Positions 1 to 8,566 of a stretch of 64,000 nt of DNA are shown piece after piece. The notes beneath the pieces are model-generated. The model was not told the origin of the DNA, made no database searches, and saw nothing but the letters and a program-made list of their open reading frames with translations. A program made the position numbers and the translations under genes. The stretch is from an uncultured Ruminococcus sp. (GTDB lineage Bacteria; Bacillota; Clostridia; Oscillospirales; Ruminococcaceae). The stretch is taken from positions 1 through 64,000 of the forward strand of contig CASEUJ010000020.1 of assembly GCA_949291125.1 (NCBI GenBank), in the 5' to 3' direction. Numbering within the stretch: the first letter of the stretch is position 1; every line of letters starts with the position of its first letter.

Positions 1-157
1 AAACAACCTGTTCCGATGATTAAAGGTAGGTCTGCTCCTCGTCCGGAATTTTCTCATCAGCGCAAGGTGTTTTGTCCCAAATATTCTATTTGATTTTTTA
101 TGCGGGGTAAATGCCAATATCGCTTAAGTTGTTGGCATTGAATCCCTAAAAGGTACT

Positions 158-1039
158 ATGAAAGACAGTTCGTTTGAGTATCACTACAGAATTCCTGTCC
201 GCGATTACCTGATCCCATACTTTCAAAAGCGTCGTATGCAAGATATACGGCAAATCGATATACAGAGCTATTTCAATAAGCAAAAATCAGTCCTAGCATT
301 GGACACATTGAAGTGTCACCGGATGGTACTGCATCGGATTTTTGCATCCGCTGTGCAAAATGGGATCGTATCAAAAAATCCTTGTGAGGATATCCGGGTG
401 ATAAGTGACAAAAAGCCAAAAGAAAAACGCACATACACTGAGGAACAGTGCAATTTAGTGTTGGATTACGCGAAAACTCACAGATTTGGATTAGATATCA
501 CGCTTATGTTAGAGTATGGTATCACAAGATCGGAGCTCCTTGGTATTCAGTGGGATGATATAGACTTCTCCAAATGCATCCTGCATATATGCCGTGGTAT
601 CGCATCAGTACGAGACCAAGAAACAATGAAAATGAAAACAACCGTAGGTGAAACAAAAAATCGATTCCGAGACAGGTACATCCCGCTGACAAAAGAAACG
701 ACTTCGAGATTGCTTGCCGACTATGTGGAGAAAAAGTGTGATTTTGTAGTATGTACTCATGACGGGAGAATGCAAAATCCAAGGAACTGGGAACGTCGTA
801 GATATAAGGTGTTTATGCATGATATGCATAAACACTATTTGGAAAATGGTATAGATATACCAGAGCTCACAGCACACGAACTGCGGCATACAAGAGCAAC
901 ACTTTGGGTAAATTCTGGTAAAAATCTGTTTGCTGTAGCGGATGTACTAGGGCATTCTGACTTAAAGATGCTTCGAAAAAGGTATGCACATAGCGATGTA
1001 GACGCGACACGAAAAATGCTTGGGATTGACTCGGATTAG
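158..1039 (+). CDS. Tyrosine recombinase / phage-type integrase, N-terminally short
   Basis: Site-specific recombinase of the tyrosine (phage integrase) family. All catalytic residues are visible: R124 (in GITRSELLGIQW), K167, H240-x-x-R243 (HELRHTR), H266 (GHSD) and the nucleophile Y276 in RYAHSD. Residues 1-80 are only part of the core-binding domain. At 293 aa it is about 80-100 residues shorter than Tn916/phage integrases that carry an arm-binding domain. A stop codon (125-127) lies in frame upstream, so the missing N-terminus is not simply a mis-chosen start; AAAAGG precedes the ATG. It sits about 125 bp from a 3' tRNA fragment, the usual position for an integrase beside its att site. 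It may be 5'-truncated and inactive, since the chemistry is intact but arm-site binding is not evident. Confidence 0.85.
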   Translation: MKDSSFEYHYRIPVRDYLIPYFQKRRMQDIRQIDIQSYFNKQKSVLALDTLKCHRMVLHRIFASAVQNGIVSKNPCEDIRVISDKKPKEKRTYTEEQCNLVLDYAKTHRFGLDITLMLEYGITRSELLGIQWDDIDFSKCILHICRGIASVRDQETMKMKTTVGETKNRFRDRYIPLTKETTSRLLADYVEKKCDFVVCTHDGRMQNPRNWERRRYKVFMHDMHKHYLENGIDIPELTAHELRHTRATLWVNSGKNLFAVADVLGHSDLKMLRKRYAHSDVDATRKMLGIDSD

Positions 1040-1164
1040 TACGACAGTAGTACGACATAAAGAGTGGTTTTTATAGTATATAAACGATAGTCACGAAATC
1101 AAAAACACACGAAAATGCGCCGTTTTTGGCTTAATTTCTGTATTTTTTCGGTATCAATAGCAAC

Positions 1165-1210
1165 ATTCGCATTGTGAAGGTCGGGGGTTCGACTCCCCTA
1201 TGCTCCACCA
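1165..1210 (+). other. 3' portion of a tRNA gene, candidate attachment (att) site
   Basis: This stretch ends in a perfect T-arm (five-pair stem around TTCGACT, 1183-1199), an acceptor 3' strand ATGCTCC, discriminator A and encoded CCA (1208-1210). No matching 5' acceptor strand (GGAGCAT or GGGGCAT) or D-arm occurs upstream. It is therefore a tRNA 3' end rather than a gene. The acceptor strand is compatible with a G3.U70 pair, and the loop preceding it could be read as CGC, so tRNA-Ala is the best guess for the target, with low certainty. Beside an integrase this is the expected att scar. Confidence 0.65.
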
Positions 1211-1221
1211 GTTTTCTCATT

Positions 1222-1261
1222 ACCCGAAGTTGCAGAAATTTCGCAGCTTCGGGTACTTTTT
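1222..1261 (+). terminator. Rho-independent terminator after the tRNA 3' fragment
   Basis: The arms ACCCGAAG (1222-1229) and CTTCGGGT (1247-1254) are extended by further pairs inside the loop and followed by a T-run. This is the normal terminator of the tRNA gene whose 3' end is at 1210, or of the integrase transcript. Confidence 0.75.
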
Positions 1262-1605
1262 ATCTGTCAAAAATGAAGATGCCAGAGGGCAGAAATTCAA
1301 AAAATGATGCAGCGGCGTATTGAACCAGAAGCAGAGATCTGTTACAGCGAACCATTTCCAAAGATGGAAAGAAATCTGCTCCATGTAACTATGACCTCAG
1401 CGGCACATGACGGACAACATTGTTCCAGAATCTAGATATGTTCTCAAGAGTTGCGGCAGTATGATATGGATTTCAAGACCTTGGCAGAATTCAAATTCTA
1501 TCTGGACTGCGGTTTGGAATGTGGACTTTGCATTCCACGACATGAAACTCCGGGACTTTATCGCTACGAATGAAATGAAGATCATTGAGCGTCTAGGATC
1601 GTAAC
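1262..1605 (+). other. Gene-poor stretch, possibly decayed coding remnants
   Basis: No convincing intact gene. A 65-codon frame exists at 1407-1604, but the more protein-like reading lies in another frame (about 1450-1580, including DFKTLAEFKFYLDCGLECG). It has no start or ribosome site and stops early. This suggests degraded coding sequence beside the integration scar, but I do not recognise a family. Confidence 0.3.
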
Positions 1606-1642
1606 GCGCAGGAATATATGCAAAAAACTGGGAGGAAGGATA

Positions 1643-2065
1643 ATGCCGCAAAAAATCACTGCTTTTTTTCAGATGCATCGAAAACAACTGTGCGCTGTGG
1701 CAGTCGTGCTTGCGTTGGGAGCTGTTTATTACCTGTTGATCTGGCTGACCCCGTTTCGTATTCCTTGTTTGTTTCAGAAGCTCACCAGCCTTGCGTGTCC
1801 GGGATGCGGCGTGACGCATATGTGCATCCGGTTGGTGCAATTAGATTTTATCGGCGCAGCAAGAGAAAATCTTGCCATCGCTTGTCTAGCGCCGATCTGG
1901 ATCTTGTGGCTTGGCGTGCGCAGCTGTTTGCATCCGGCGTGGATGCGCAAAAACGGCAAGGCAGAGCGGATCTTTCTGATTGGCTGTATCGTCTTACTGG
2001 TGGGATTCGGCATTGCGCGAAATCTACCGGGGCTGGAGTTCTTGCTGCCGTCCTATCTGCGCTGA
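1643..2065 (+). CDS. DUF2752 family membrane protein
   Basis: Small integral membrane protein of 140 aa with the DUF2752 hallmark CPGCGVTH (about residues 52-59), which follows the first hydrophobic segment (about 17-35). Two more hydrophobic segments follow (about 75-93 and 108-126). The cysteine-rich motif may bind metal or form disulfides, but the family has no established biochemical role. The start is well supported by GGAGGAAGGATA directly before the ATG. It lies 170 bp upstream of a zinc-ribbon/DUF4234 protein, an association I have the impression recurs in Clostridia. That neighbour has its own promoter, so the two are a gene pair rather than a strict operon. An overlapping frame at 1618-2130 is a shadow. 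Confidence 0.8.
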   Translation: MPQKITAFFQMHRKQLCAVAVVLALGAVYYLLIWLTPFRIPCLFQKLTSLACPGCGVTHMCIRLVQLDFIGAARENLAIACLAPIWILWLGVRSCLHPAWMRKNGKAERIFLIGCIVLLVGFGIARNLPGLEFLLPSYLR

Positions 2066-2149
2066 GCGCGGAGGTTTGTCCAGATGCACGGATCATGAGG
2101 AAAAAGCAACGCAAACTGGAAAAAACATGATATTTTTTGGATCAGGATA

Positions 2150-2178
2150 TTGACAAAAAACATATCCTATGATATACT
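2150..2178 (+). promoter_or_regulatory. SigmaA-type promoter for the DUF4234 gene
   Basis: TTGACA (2150-2155), 17-bp spacer, TATACT (2173-2178), about 50 bp ahead of the start codon at 2235. Confidence 0.75.
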
Positions 2179-2234
2179 ATTAACATTACTTCCGGCTGAG
2201 ATCAAGCTGGATTGAGGATTGTGAGGAGTTATTT

Positions 2235-2744
2235 ATGATTTGTCCGAATTGTGGCGCCAATAACGCAGACGGTGCAGTATTCTGCTCAAACTGCGGTACC
2301 AATATGCAGCAAGCAGGTGCATCGCAGAATCCCTATGGAATGCCGAACGCAAACCCAAATCCGACTCCCGTTCCGCCGCAGTATTCTGGCATTCCGGGCG
2401 GCGTTCAGGAACGGAACATTGCGCTTTGTATCATCCTGTCCATCATTACCTGTGGCATTTACACCTTCTATTGGCTCTACACTATGACAGAAGACACCAA
2501 CCGTCTTAGCGGCGACCCGAACGCCACATCCGGCGGTGTTGTCATTATCCTGTCGATCATCACTTGCGGCATTTATACATGGTACTGGCTCTATAAGCGC
2601 GGTGAGATCATCGATCAGGCAAAGGTAAGACGCGGTATGCCGTCAGGAAATTCCGGGATTCTCTATCTGATTCTGGCGATCGTTGGACTTGGCATTGTTT
2701 CCTATGCACTGATTCAGAATGAACTAAACACACTGGCAAGATAA
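2235..2744 (+). CDS. Zinc-ribbon plus DUF4234 membrane protein
   Basis: 169 aa. The N-terminus is a zinc ribbon with two CxxC pairs (CPNC at 3-6 and CSNC at 17-20). A Pro/Asn-rich linker (about 28-55) leads to a DUF4234 domain with the repeated motif SIITCGIYTxYWLY (about 73-86 and 107-120) and a final hydrophobic segment (about 136-155). The two IITCGIY repeats look like an internal duplication. Function is unknown; the architecture suggests a membrane protein with a cytosolic metal-stabilised module. The start is set by GAGGAG seven bases upstream. It converges on the GH3 gene, with a shared terminator between them. Confidence 0.85.
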   Translation: MICPNCGANNADGAVFCSNCGTNMQQAGASQNPYGMPNANPNPTPVPPQYSGIPGGVQERNIALCIILSIITCGIYTFYWLYTMTEDTNRLSGDPNATSGGVVIILSIITCGIYTWYWLYKRGEIIDQAKVRRGMPSGNSGILYLILAIVGLGIVSYALIQNELNTLAR

Positions 2745-2784
2745 GGCTGATCGGAACAAAATTTTCATACATAAGAACATCCAC

Positions 2785-2825
2785 AAACAGGCGATCCTGC
2801 ACATAACGCAGCATCGCCTGTTTTT
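2785..2825 (+). terminator. Terminator between convergent genes
   Basis: AACAGGCGAT and ATCGCCTGTT arms followed by TTTTTAT on the plus strand. The minus strand carries a shorter T-run, so it may also serve the GH3 gene, which ends at 2843. Confidence 0.75.
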
Positions 2826-2842
2826 ATATATGTATATGGCAA

Positions 2843-5626
2843 TTACATCAGCTGTACGCGGTAAACACTCGCCTGACCCATTACTTCCAGCCGAAAGTCC
2901 GCAACACCTTCAAACGGCTTCAGTACAACTGTGTAGCATGTAAAATCATCGGCACACCGCGATGGCGCAATCTCGACTTCGCCCAAAAGCATTTCGCCGG
3001 CATATAGCCGGATGGATGCCTTTGCGCACGGTGCAGCCGCAAAAATTTCCGCCTTCTGGTAACGATCGAATCTGGAATCAGCAAAGATAAAGCTGCCGCC
3101 CCAATCGTTGGTGATACCGTACCAGTCGTTGTGCCGTGCAGAAAACCACAGATGCGTGTCCATGCCGTCCTTTCCGTCATAGTTTTTCACCAACACCGGC
3201 GTGCAAAGCGCCCGCGGCGGGATCACTTCACCCGGCAGGCAGAGCACCGTTTCCAGCCGAAAATCCACCGATGACGCCCCGACCCAGAACTGATACTCGC
3301 CCTGTTCCACCAACATCTTTTCCTGCGTCACATCATAATATTCCAGCGCATACCATGGTACAAAAATTGTCACTGGCACACATGCCCCTGCCGAAACAGC
3401 CACACGCTGAAAGCCACAGAGCTGTTTGTTCGGGCGCTTGACACGCGGATGCAGGGCACGGAAATAAATCTGTGCAACTTCACTGCCGTCATATGCCGAT
3501 GTGTTTTCAAGTGTAAAACGGAATACAACGCCTTCTTTCACCAGCTCCGTCTGCAGCGCACCATAGACAAATGTGCTGTACGAAAGTCCGTGTCCAAATG
3601 GAAATAACGGCTCTGCCGTATCGTAGAGATAGGTGCGCTCTGCCTCAATGATATCATATTCCATGAGGTCAGGGAGATCCTGTGCAGTGCGATACCATGT
3701 GATCGGGCAGCGTGCCGCCGGATTGTTTTCACCAAAAAGCGTATCCGCCACGGCGTTTCCCAGCTCTGCGCCCGCGTGAGTGGAGTAGAGGATTGCCGGC
3801 AACGTTTCCTGTTCCTCGCCGAGAGCATATGGATAGCTTGACACCACCGTCAGGACTGTGTTCGGGTTTGCCGCGCGTACCATGCGGATCAGTGTCTTTT
3901 GATGTGCTGGAAGTTCTAAGTTCGGGCGATCGTAACACTCTCTTGCCACTTGCATTGGATGATTACCAACGCAGAGGATGACGACATCCGCTCGTTTCGC
4001 GACTTCTGCGGCACGTGCCGCGCCGTTTTCGACAATCTCAAACTGGAAAAGTCGGTCGGGCTTCGGTCTGCCGGCGTGAACGACGCGCAGCGTACCATCC
4101 GGCTGAACAGCAATGTCCATTTTCTTGTCGTGCCAGCTACGCAGTAAAAGGCTGTCCCCATAGACTTCGGGTTTGAGCCATTCCTTGATAAACCATTCAT
4201 ACGGCGTGTCGCTCTGTGCCCGGTAAGCACCGTCTTCAATGACATATTTGCCGCTGGCGCAGGCACGTAGATTCACGCTTCCAAAGTCCCAGTCGTGCAG
4301 CTCGAATCGTTCGCGTTCTCCGACTGTTTCGGCGGATGCCATCAGCGTGCCATCCGCATGGACAGTGCAATAACATTCGGTCTGTCGGGATTTTACTGCC
4401 ACGATGTCATAGCCGTTGTCGAAGAGGACATGTTCCTCTCCCAGACGCGCACGGAGTGCCTCCACGATTGACACCGCATAGGACGCAGTACCAGTATACC
4501 AGTCGCGATAATTCTCTGCACCAAGCGGCCCGATCACCGCAACCGTCTGTCCCGGCTCAAGCCGGAGCGGAAGGATGCCGGTGTTGTGCAGCAGACACAT
4601 CTGTTCCCTTGTCGCCAACACATTGACCATGCGGTGCGGCAGCGTATCGGTTTCCACCGGTTCGGTGTTGTAGGGGCATTTTTTGCCGTCGAATTCACCC
4701 AGCTGAAACCTGCCCAGTAGGGCATTGCCGATTGCCTTGTCAATTTCGGCTTCGGTGATCAGACCGCGCTCGAGTGCATCCCGTGCCGCAGCCGCAACCA
4801 TTTCCGCATCATCCGTCATGATATCACAGCCGTTTTTCAGACATGACGCCAATGCCTCGGCGTGGGTCGGATGTGAGCGATGACTCAGGACATTCTGAGA
4901 AAAGTCCGCGCCATCGGTCACGACAAAACCCAGCTTCCACTGCTGTTTTGCAACACGGTTCAAATCCGGATTCATGCACGCTGGCACACCAGACAGCTCG
5001 TTATATGCCGCCATCATCGAACTCGCACCGCCGCGCACAACCGCCCCCTCAAAAGCACGGTAATAATACTCGTGCAGCGTCCGCGGCGTGACGTTGGAGG
5101 AGCTGTTAATGCGGTCGTTTTCGTTGTTGTTGGCGCAGAAGTGTTTAAGCGTCGGAATCGTGCGGCGATACACAGGGTCGTCACCTGCCATGCCCCGAGT
5201 GTATGCCGCCGTCATTTCGCCGATCAGAAAAGGATCTTCACCGTAGCCCTCTTCGGTGCGCCCCCAGCGTGGATCGCGTTCCGGATCGACAGTGGGTCCC
5301 CAGAGCATGAGATAGCTTTTGGGATCTTTGCGATGATAATAGCGCGCCTCGACACCGGCAACCGTACCGATATCCTCCATCAGCAGCGGATCAAATGTGG
5401 ATGCAAGCCCGATTGGCTGTGGAAAGACCGTTGAAATCTTGTCTGGCTCCCGCAGCACAAAGCCACGCGCGACCTCTGTGCCGATAAACCATTCGCGTAT
5501 GCCAAGGCGAGGAATCGCATACTGGTGGGTCGAAAGCAAGTGAAGTTTCTCCTCGATAGAGAGCATTCCGATCAGCGCCTCTACTCGCGCCTGCATCGGG
5601 AGAGAAGTGTCTTGAAATGAATACAT
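2843..5626 (-). CDS. Glycoside hydrolase family 3 beta-glucosidase-like enzyme with inserted and C-terminal modules
   Basis: 927 aa, no signal peptide, so probably cytoplasmic. The GH3 N-domain covers about 1-330, with the KHF motif (K161-H162-F163) and the predicted nucleophile D238 in GFVVTDGAD. The GH3 C-domain follows, split by about 140 residues (about 395-535) that look like a beta-trefoil/fascin-like insert. A fibronectin-III-like domain comes next (about 690-760), then a carbohydrate-binding-like C-terminal segment. It probably releases glucose or another terminal sugar from imported oligosaccharides; exact specificity (glucoside versus xyloside) cannot be read. AAAGGTGAT precedes the ATG. 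It lies 46 bp downstream of tadA and is probably co-transcribed with it. Confidence 0.88.
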   Translation of the reverse strand: MYSFQDTSLPMQARVEALIGMLSIEEKLHLLSTHQYAIPRLGIREWFIGTEVARGFVLREPDKISTVFPQPIGLASTFDPLLMEDIGTVAGVEARYYHRKDPKSYLMLWGPTVDPERDPRWGRTEEGYGEDPFLIGEMTAAYTRGMAGDDPVYRRTIPTLKHFCANNNENDRINSSSNVTPRTLHEYYYRAFEGAVVRGGASSMMAAYNELSGVPACMNPDLNRVAKQQWKLGFVVTDGADFSQNVLSHRSHPTHAEALASCLKNGCDIMTDDAEMVAAAARDALERGLITEAEIDKAIGNALLGRFQLGEFDGKKCPYNTEPVETDTLPHRMVNVLATREQMCLLHNTGILPLRLEPGQTVAVIGPLGAENYRDWYTGTASYAVSIVEALRARLGEEHVLFDNGYDIVAVKSRQTECYCTVHADGTLMASAETVGERERFELHDWDFGSVNLRACASGKYVIEDGAYRAQSDTPYEWFIKEWLKPEVYGDSLLLRSWHDKKMDIAVQPDGTLRVVHAGRPKPDRLFQFEIVENGAARAAEVAKRADVVILCVGNHPMQVARECYDRPNLELPAHQKTLIRMVRAANPNTVLTVVSSYPYALGEEQETLPAILYSTHAGAELGNAVADTLFGENNPAARCPITWYRTAQDLPDLMEYDIIEAERTYLYDTAEPLFPFGHGLSYSTFVYGALQTELVKEGVVFRFTLENTSAYDGSEVAQIYFRALHPRVKRPNKQLCGFQRVAVSAGACVPVTIFVPWYALEYYDVTQEKMLVEQGEYQFWVGASSVDFRLETVLCLPGEVIPPRALCTPVLVKNYDGKDGMDTHLWFSARHNDWYGITNDWGGSFIFADSRFDRYQKAEIFAAAPCAKASIRLYAGEMLLGEVEIAPSRCADDFTCYTVVLKPFEGVADFRLEVMGQASVYRVQLM

Positions 5627-5672
5627 AACCGATCACCTTTGTATGTTAGATTTTTGGAAAAGCCCAGTCGCG

Positions 5673-6173
5673 TCAGAGCTGTAGCTCCTGCTTTTTCTGC
5701 GCCGCCTTTTTTTGCCGCAGCTTGCGGAAAAAGTCCTGTAATACTGCGGCACACTCTGGCTGCATCAATCCCTCATACACCTCGGGCTTCCAATTATAGG
5801 GCAGCGCAAACAGGTTTTCCACTGACCCGACTGCACCGCCCTTGGGGTCACGCGTACCGAATACAACCTGATCGAGCCTTGCGTGTAAAATTGCTCCGGC
5901 GCACATCGGACATGGCTCGAGCGTCACATAGAGCGCACTGTTCAGAAGCCGCCAACCGCCCAGCGTGTGACACGCCGATGCAATCGCCAGAATTTCGGCA
6001 TGCGCCAGCGGAGAATGCGCCGTTTCCCGGCGATTATATCCCGCGCCAATCACACGACCGGTGGGCTTATGCACCACCACGGCACCAACCGGGACTTCAC
6101 CGATCGATGCCGCACGCTGTGCCAGATCGAGCGCCAGCACCATATACCGCGCCTCCGGGATAAATTCTGCCAT
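5673..6173 (-). CDS. tadA: tRNA-specific adenosine deaminase
   Basis: Deaminates adenosine-34 to inosine in the wobble position of tRNA-Arg(ACG). 166 aa, a normal length. The cytidine/deoxycytidylate deaminase fold shows the zinc site H58-A-E60 (catalytic Glu) and P87-C88-P-M-C91. The C-terminus is Lys/Gln-rich. It is the first gene of a probable two-gene transcript with the GH3 enzyme, an association without obvious functional meaning. Confidence 0.93.
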   Translation of the reverse strand: MAEFIPEARYMVLALDLAQRAASIGEVPVGAVVVHKPTGRVIGAGYNRRETAHSPLAHAEILAIASACHTLGGWRLLNSALYVTLEPCPMCAGAILHARLDQVVFGTRDPKGGAVGSVENLFALPYNWKPEVYEGLMQPECAAVLQDFFRKLRQKKAAQKKQELQL

Positions 6174-6209
6174 GACCTTGTTTCACGTCCTTTCGGAAAA
6201 ATTGTTCTC

Positions 6210-6218
6210 ATTATACCA
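6210..6218 (-). promoter_or_regulatory. Extended -10 promoter for tadA
   Basis: On the minus strand the element reads TGG-TATAAT (6218-6210), an extended -10. No good -35 is visible. It lies about 37 bp from the tadA start. Confidence 0.5.
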
Positions 6219-6268
6219 TGGATTGGGCGGCAGTGGTTGAATGAAATGTGAATCTTTCAAAAACACGC

Positions 6269-6297
6269 TTGACATTTGTCTGGAAACAGTGTAAAAT
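6269..6297 (+). promoter_or_regulatory. Strong sigmaA-type promoter far upstream of rny
   Basis: Consensus TTGACA (6269-6274), 17-bp spacer, TAAAAT (6292-6297). Predicted transcription starts near 6304, about 560 nt before the RNase Y start codon. Confidence 0.75.
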
Positions 6298-6303
6298 AGA
6301 AAG

Positions 6304-6865
6304 TGTTGTATGATACATACAAAAGGCTGCGCCGAACAATGCGCGTCTGATGGCTCTTGTACATCGGGCGGCATCTTCATTTTTGTACGGCGCTGCATAA
6401 AACGAATCCCGGCACCGCATCGCCGGGAAACGCTGCGTTTGATCGTGTGCGTTTTGGTTTATTTCGAATCGCCGGTCGGGCGGTATGCCTTTGCCGGTGT
6501 TTCATTATAGAACTCGGGTGCTTGTGATAGCATTTTTTGAACGGGTTTGAGCGGTATGCACATGGATTCATGTCGCGCTCAGAAAATGTGATCAGAATCA
6601 TAAAAGTGGGATATCCCTTTGTTAAACATGTGATATGGAACGTGGATCGTAACTTGCTTATCTTGAAAAGGAAGGATTTGGTATCTGCCAGTACAAATAC
6701 TAACAAGAACAGGATTGAAAACGAAATTTCCTGAGAAAAATGAATACGAGACGCACACACCGATTATGGCAAACGCTGGTTTTTGGATCGCAGTGCACGG
6801 CAGAGCTGTGTCGCCGATCCCGGATAGAGCAGAAAGCATATGTCGTAAGGAGGTTGTGCATAACA
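6304..6865 (+). other. Long untranslated leader or unidentified RNA upstream of rny
   Basis: No credible gene is seen. The first about 235 nt contain a CCCGGC/GCCGGG hairpin (about 6408-6427) and end in a weak stem before a T-run (about 6519-6539), so a separate short RNA is possible. It does not match tmRNA, RNase P RNA or the SRP RNA core by eye. Open frames on both strands lack ribosome sites. Confidence 0.35.
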
Positions 6866-8452
6866 ATGCAAGAAGTGAGTTTGGCACTGGCGCTTGTCCT
6901 GTGCCTGGTTACGCTTTTGATCGGCGCCGGTATTGCAGGGTTTATCACCTATCGGAAGGGTGTTGCTGCCGGTGTGGAACAGCGTAAACAACAAGCTGAG
7001 GCGGCGATTGGCTCTGCTGAGAAAGAGGCAGGGCGCATTCTGGAGGACGCGAAAAAAGATGCGGCGAGCCGGAAGAAAAATGCGCTGATCGAGGCAAAAG
7101 ATGAGATCTATAAGCTCCGCTCTGACGCGGAAAAAGAGATCAAAGACAGACGCTCGGAGATCGGGCGGCAGGAACGCCGCATTCAACAGAAGGAAGAGAG
7201 TCTGGACAAAAAGACAGACAACTTAGAACGAAAAGAAGAAAATCTCAAGCGCAAACTGCGCAGCGCCGATGAAAAACTGGCAGAAGCAGAATCTGTCAAG
7301 GAATCACAGCGCAAAGAGCTCGAACGCATCTCCGGACTGACGCAGGAGCAGGCGAAGGAGTATCTGCTCAGTACGCTTGAAAATGAGCTGACGCACGACA
7401 AAGCTGTCAAGATCTCGCTGTATGAACAGCAGCTCAAAGACGAATGTGAAGAAAAGGCGAGAAGCTATATTTCGCTTGCAATCGCAAAATGTGCGGCAGA
7501 TCAGGTGTCCGAATCGGCGGTTTCCGTTGTGGCGCTGCCGAACGATGAGATGAAGGGACGGATCATCGGCCGTGAAGGACGCAATATCCGAACCTTAGAA
7601 ACGCTGACAGGTGTCGATATCATCATCGACGATACGCCCGAGGCAATCACACTCTCCTGCTTTGACCATGTGCGCCGTGAGGTGGCACGCATCGCACTTG
7701 AAAAGCTCATTGCAGACGGGCGGATTCATCCCACCAAGATCGAAGAAATGGTTGAAAAGGCGCGCCACGAAGTGGAACACCGCATCCGTCAGGAGGGTGA
7801 ACGCGCTGTACTGGAAACGAACGTACATGGGCTCAATAACGAGCTGACAAAGCTCTTGGGGCGGCTCTATTTCCGCACCAGTTATCGTCAGAATGTATTG
7901 GCACACTCAATCGAGGTGTCAAAGCTTTGCGGCGTTCTGGCATCCGAACTGGGTGTCGATGCAAATCTGGCACGCCGTGCTGGGTTGCTCCATGATATCG
8001 GCAAGGCGCTGACGGCAGAGATCGAAGGATCCCACGTCCAGATCGGCGTGGATGTCTGCCGCAAGTATAACGAAAATGCCGATGTCCTTCACGCGATTGA
8101 GGCGCACCACAATGACGTAGAACCGCGCACTGCCATTGCCTGCATCGTACAGGCGGCGGATGCCATCTCTGCGGCGCGCCCGGCGGCAAGAAGCGAAAAC
8201 TATGAAAACTATATCAAACGTCTGCAAAAGCTGGAAAGCATCTGCGCTTCGTATGACGGCGTAGAAAAGTGTTATGCGTTGCAGGCAGGACGCGAGATCC
8301 GTGTCATGGTCGTACCGGAAGTCATCAACGATGAGAAGATGGTACTTGTGGCACACCAGATCGCCAAACAGATCGAATCCGAAATGGAATATCCGGGACA
8401 GATCAAGGTCAATCTCATTCGTGAGAGCCGCGTTGTGGACTATGCAAAATAA
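6866..8452 (+). CDS. rny: Ribonuclease Y
   Basis: Membrane-anchored endoribonuclease that starts bulk mRNA decay in Firmicutes. 528 aa from the chosen start. It has one N-terminal transmembrane segment (about 4-24), a long charged coiled coil (about 30-170), a KH domain (around [14 protein letters not shown], about 220-280) and an HD domain with LLHDIGKA (about 370-378). The frame stays open 42 codons upstream, but AAGGAGG lies just before this ATG, and the membrane segment begins right after it, as in B. subtilis RNase Y. It is monocistronic with a terminator. Confidence 0.95.
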   Translation: MQEVSLALALVLCLVTLLIGAGIAGFITYRKGVAAGVEQRKQQAEAAIGSAEKEAGRILEDAKKDAASRKKNALIEAKDEIYKLRSDAEKEIKDRRSEIGRQERRIQQKEESLDKKTDNLERKEENLKRKLRSADEKLAEAESVKESQRKELERISGLTQEQAKEYLLSTLENELTHDKAVKISLYEQQLKDECEEKARSYISLAIAKCAADQVSESAVSVVALPNDEMKGRIIGREGRNIRTLETLTGVDIIIDDTPEAITLSCFDHVRREVARIALEKLIADGRIHPTKIEEMVEKARHEVEHRIRQEGERAVLETNVHGLNNELTKLLGRLYFRTSYRQNVLAHSIEVSKLCGVLASELGVDANLARRAGLLHDIGKALTAEIEGSHVQIGVDVCRKYNENADVLHAIEAHHNDVEPRTAIACIVQAADAISAARPAARSENYENYIKRLQKLESICASYDGVEKCYALQAGREIRVMVVPEVINDEKMVLVAHQIAKQIESEMEYPGQIKVNLIRESRVVDYAK

Positions 8453-8495
8453 CTGCGTGCCGCATATGACATGATCATTCCCATCAGATAAGAAC

Positions 8496-8548
8496 AAAAA
8501 ATGTGCATCGATTCCGGGTGAATTTCCGGATACCGGTGCACATTTTTT
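8496..8548 (+). terminator. Terminator of rny, probably bidirectional
   Basis: AATGTGCA and TGCACATT arms with an inner CCGG pairing. The hairpin is followed by T6 on the plus strand and by a T-run on the minus strand, and sits between rny and the convergent AIM24-like gene. Confidence 0.75.
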
Positions 8549-8566
8549 ATGATCGGATCGCTGGAT

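Noticed and set aside
1165..1210. A complete tRNA gene
   Set aside because: There is no 5' acceptor strand or D-arm, and the anticodon stem does not pair fully. Only the 3' part is supported.
1618..2130. 170-aa frame overlapping the DUF2752 gene
   Set aside because: The overlapping DUF2752 frame has the CPGCG motif and a strong ribosome site; this one has neither.
4880..5434. 184-aa plus-strand frame opposite the GH3 gene
   Set aside because: It is antisense to a well-supported GH3 coding region, has no ribosome site and no recognisable domain.
6377..6760. 127-aa minus-strand frame in the tadA-rny gap
   Set aside because: No ribosome site, no family resemblance, and it lies across the predicted rny leader.
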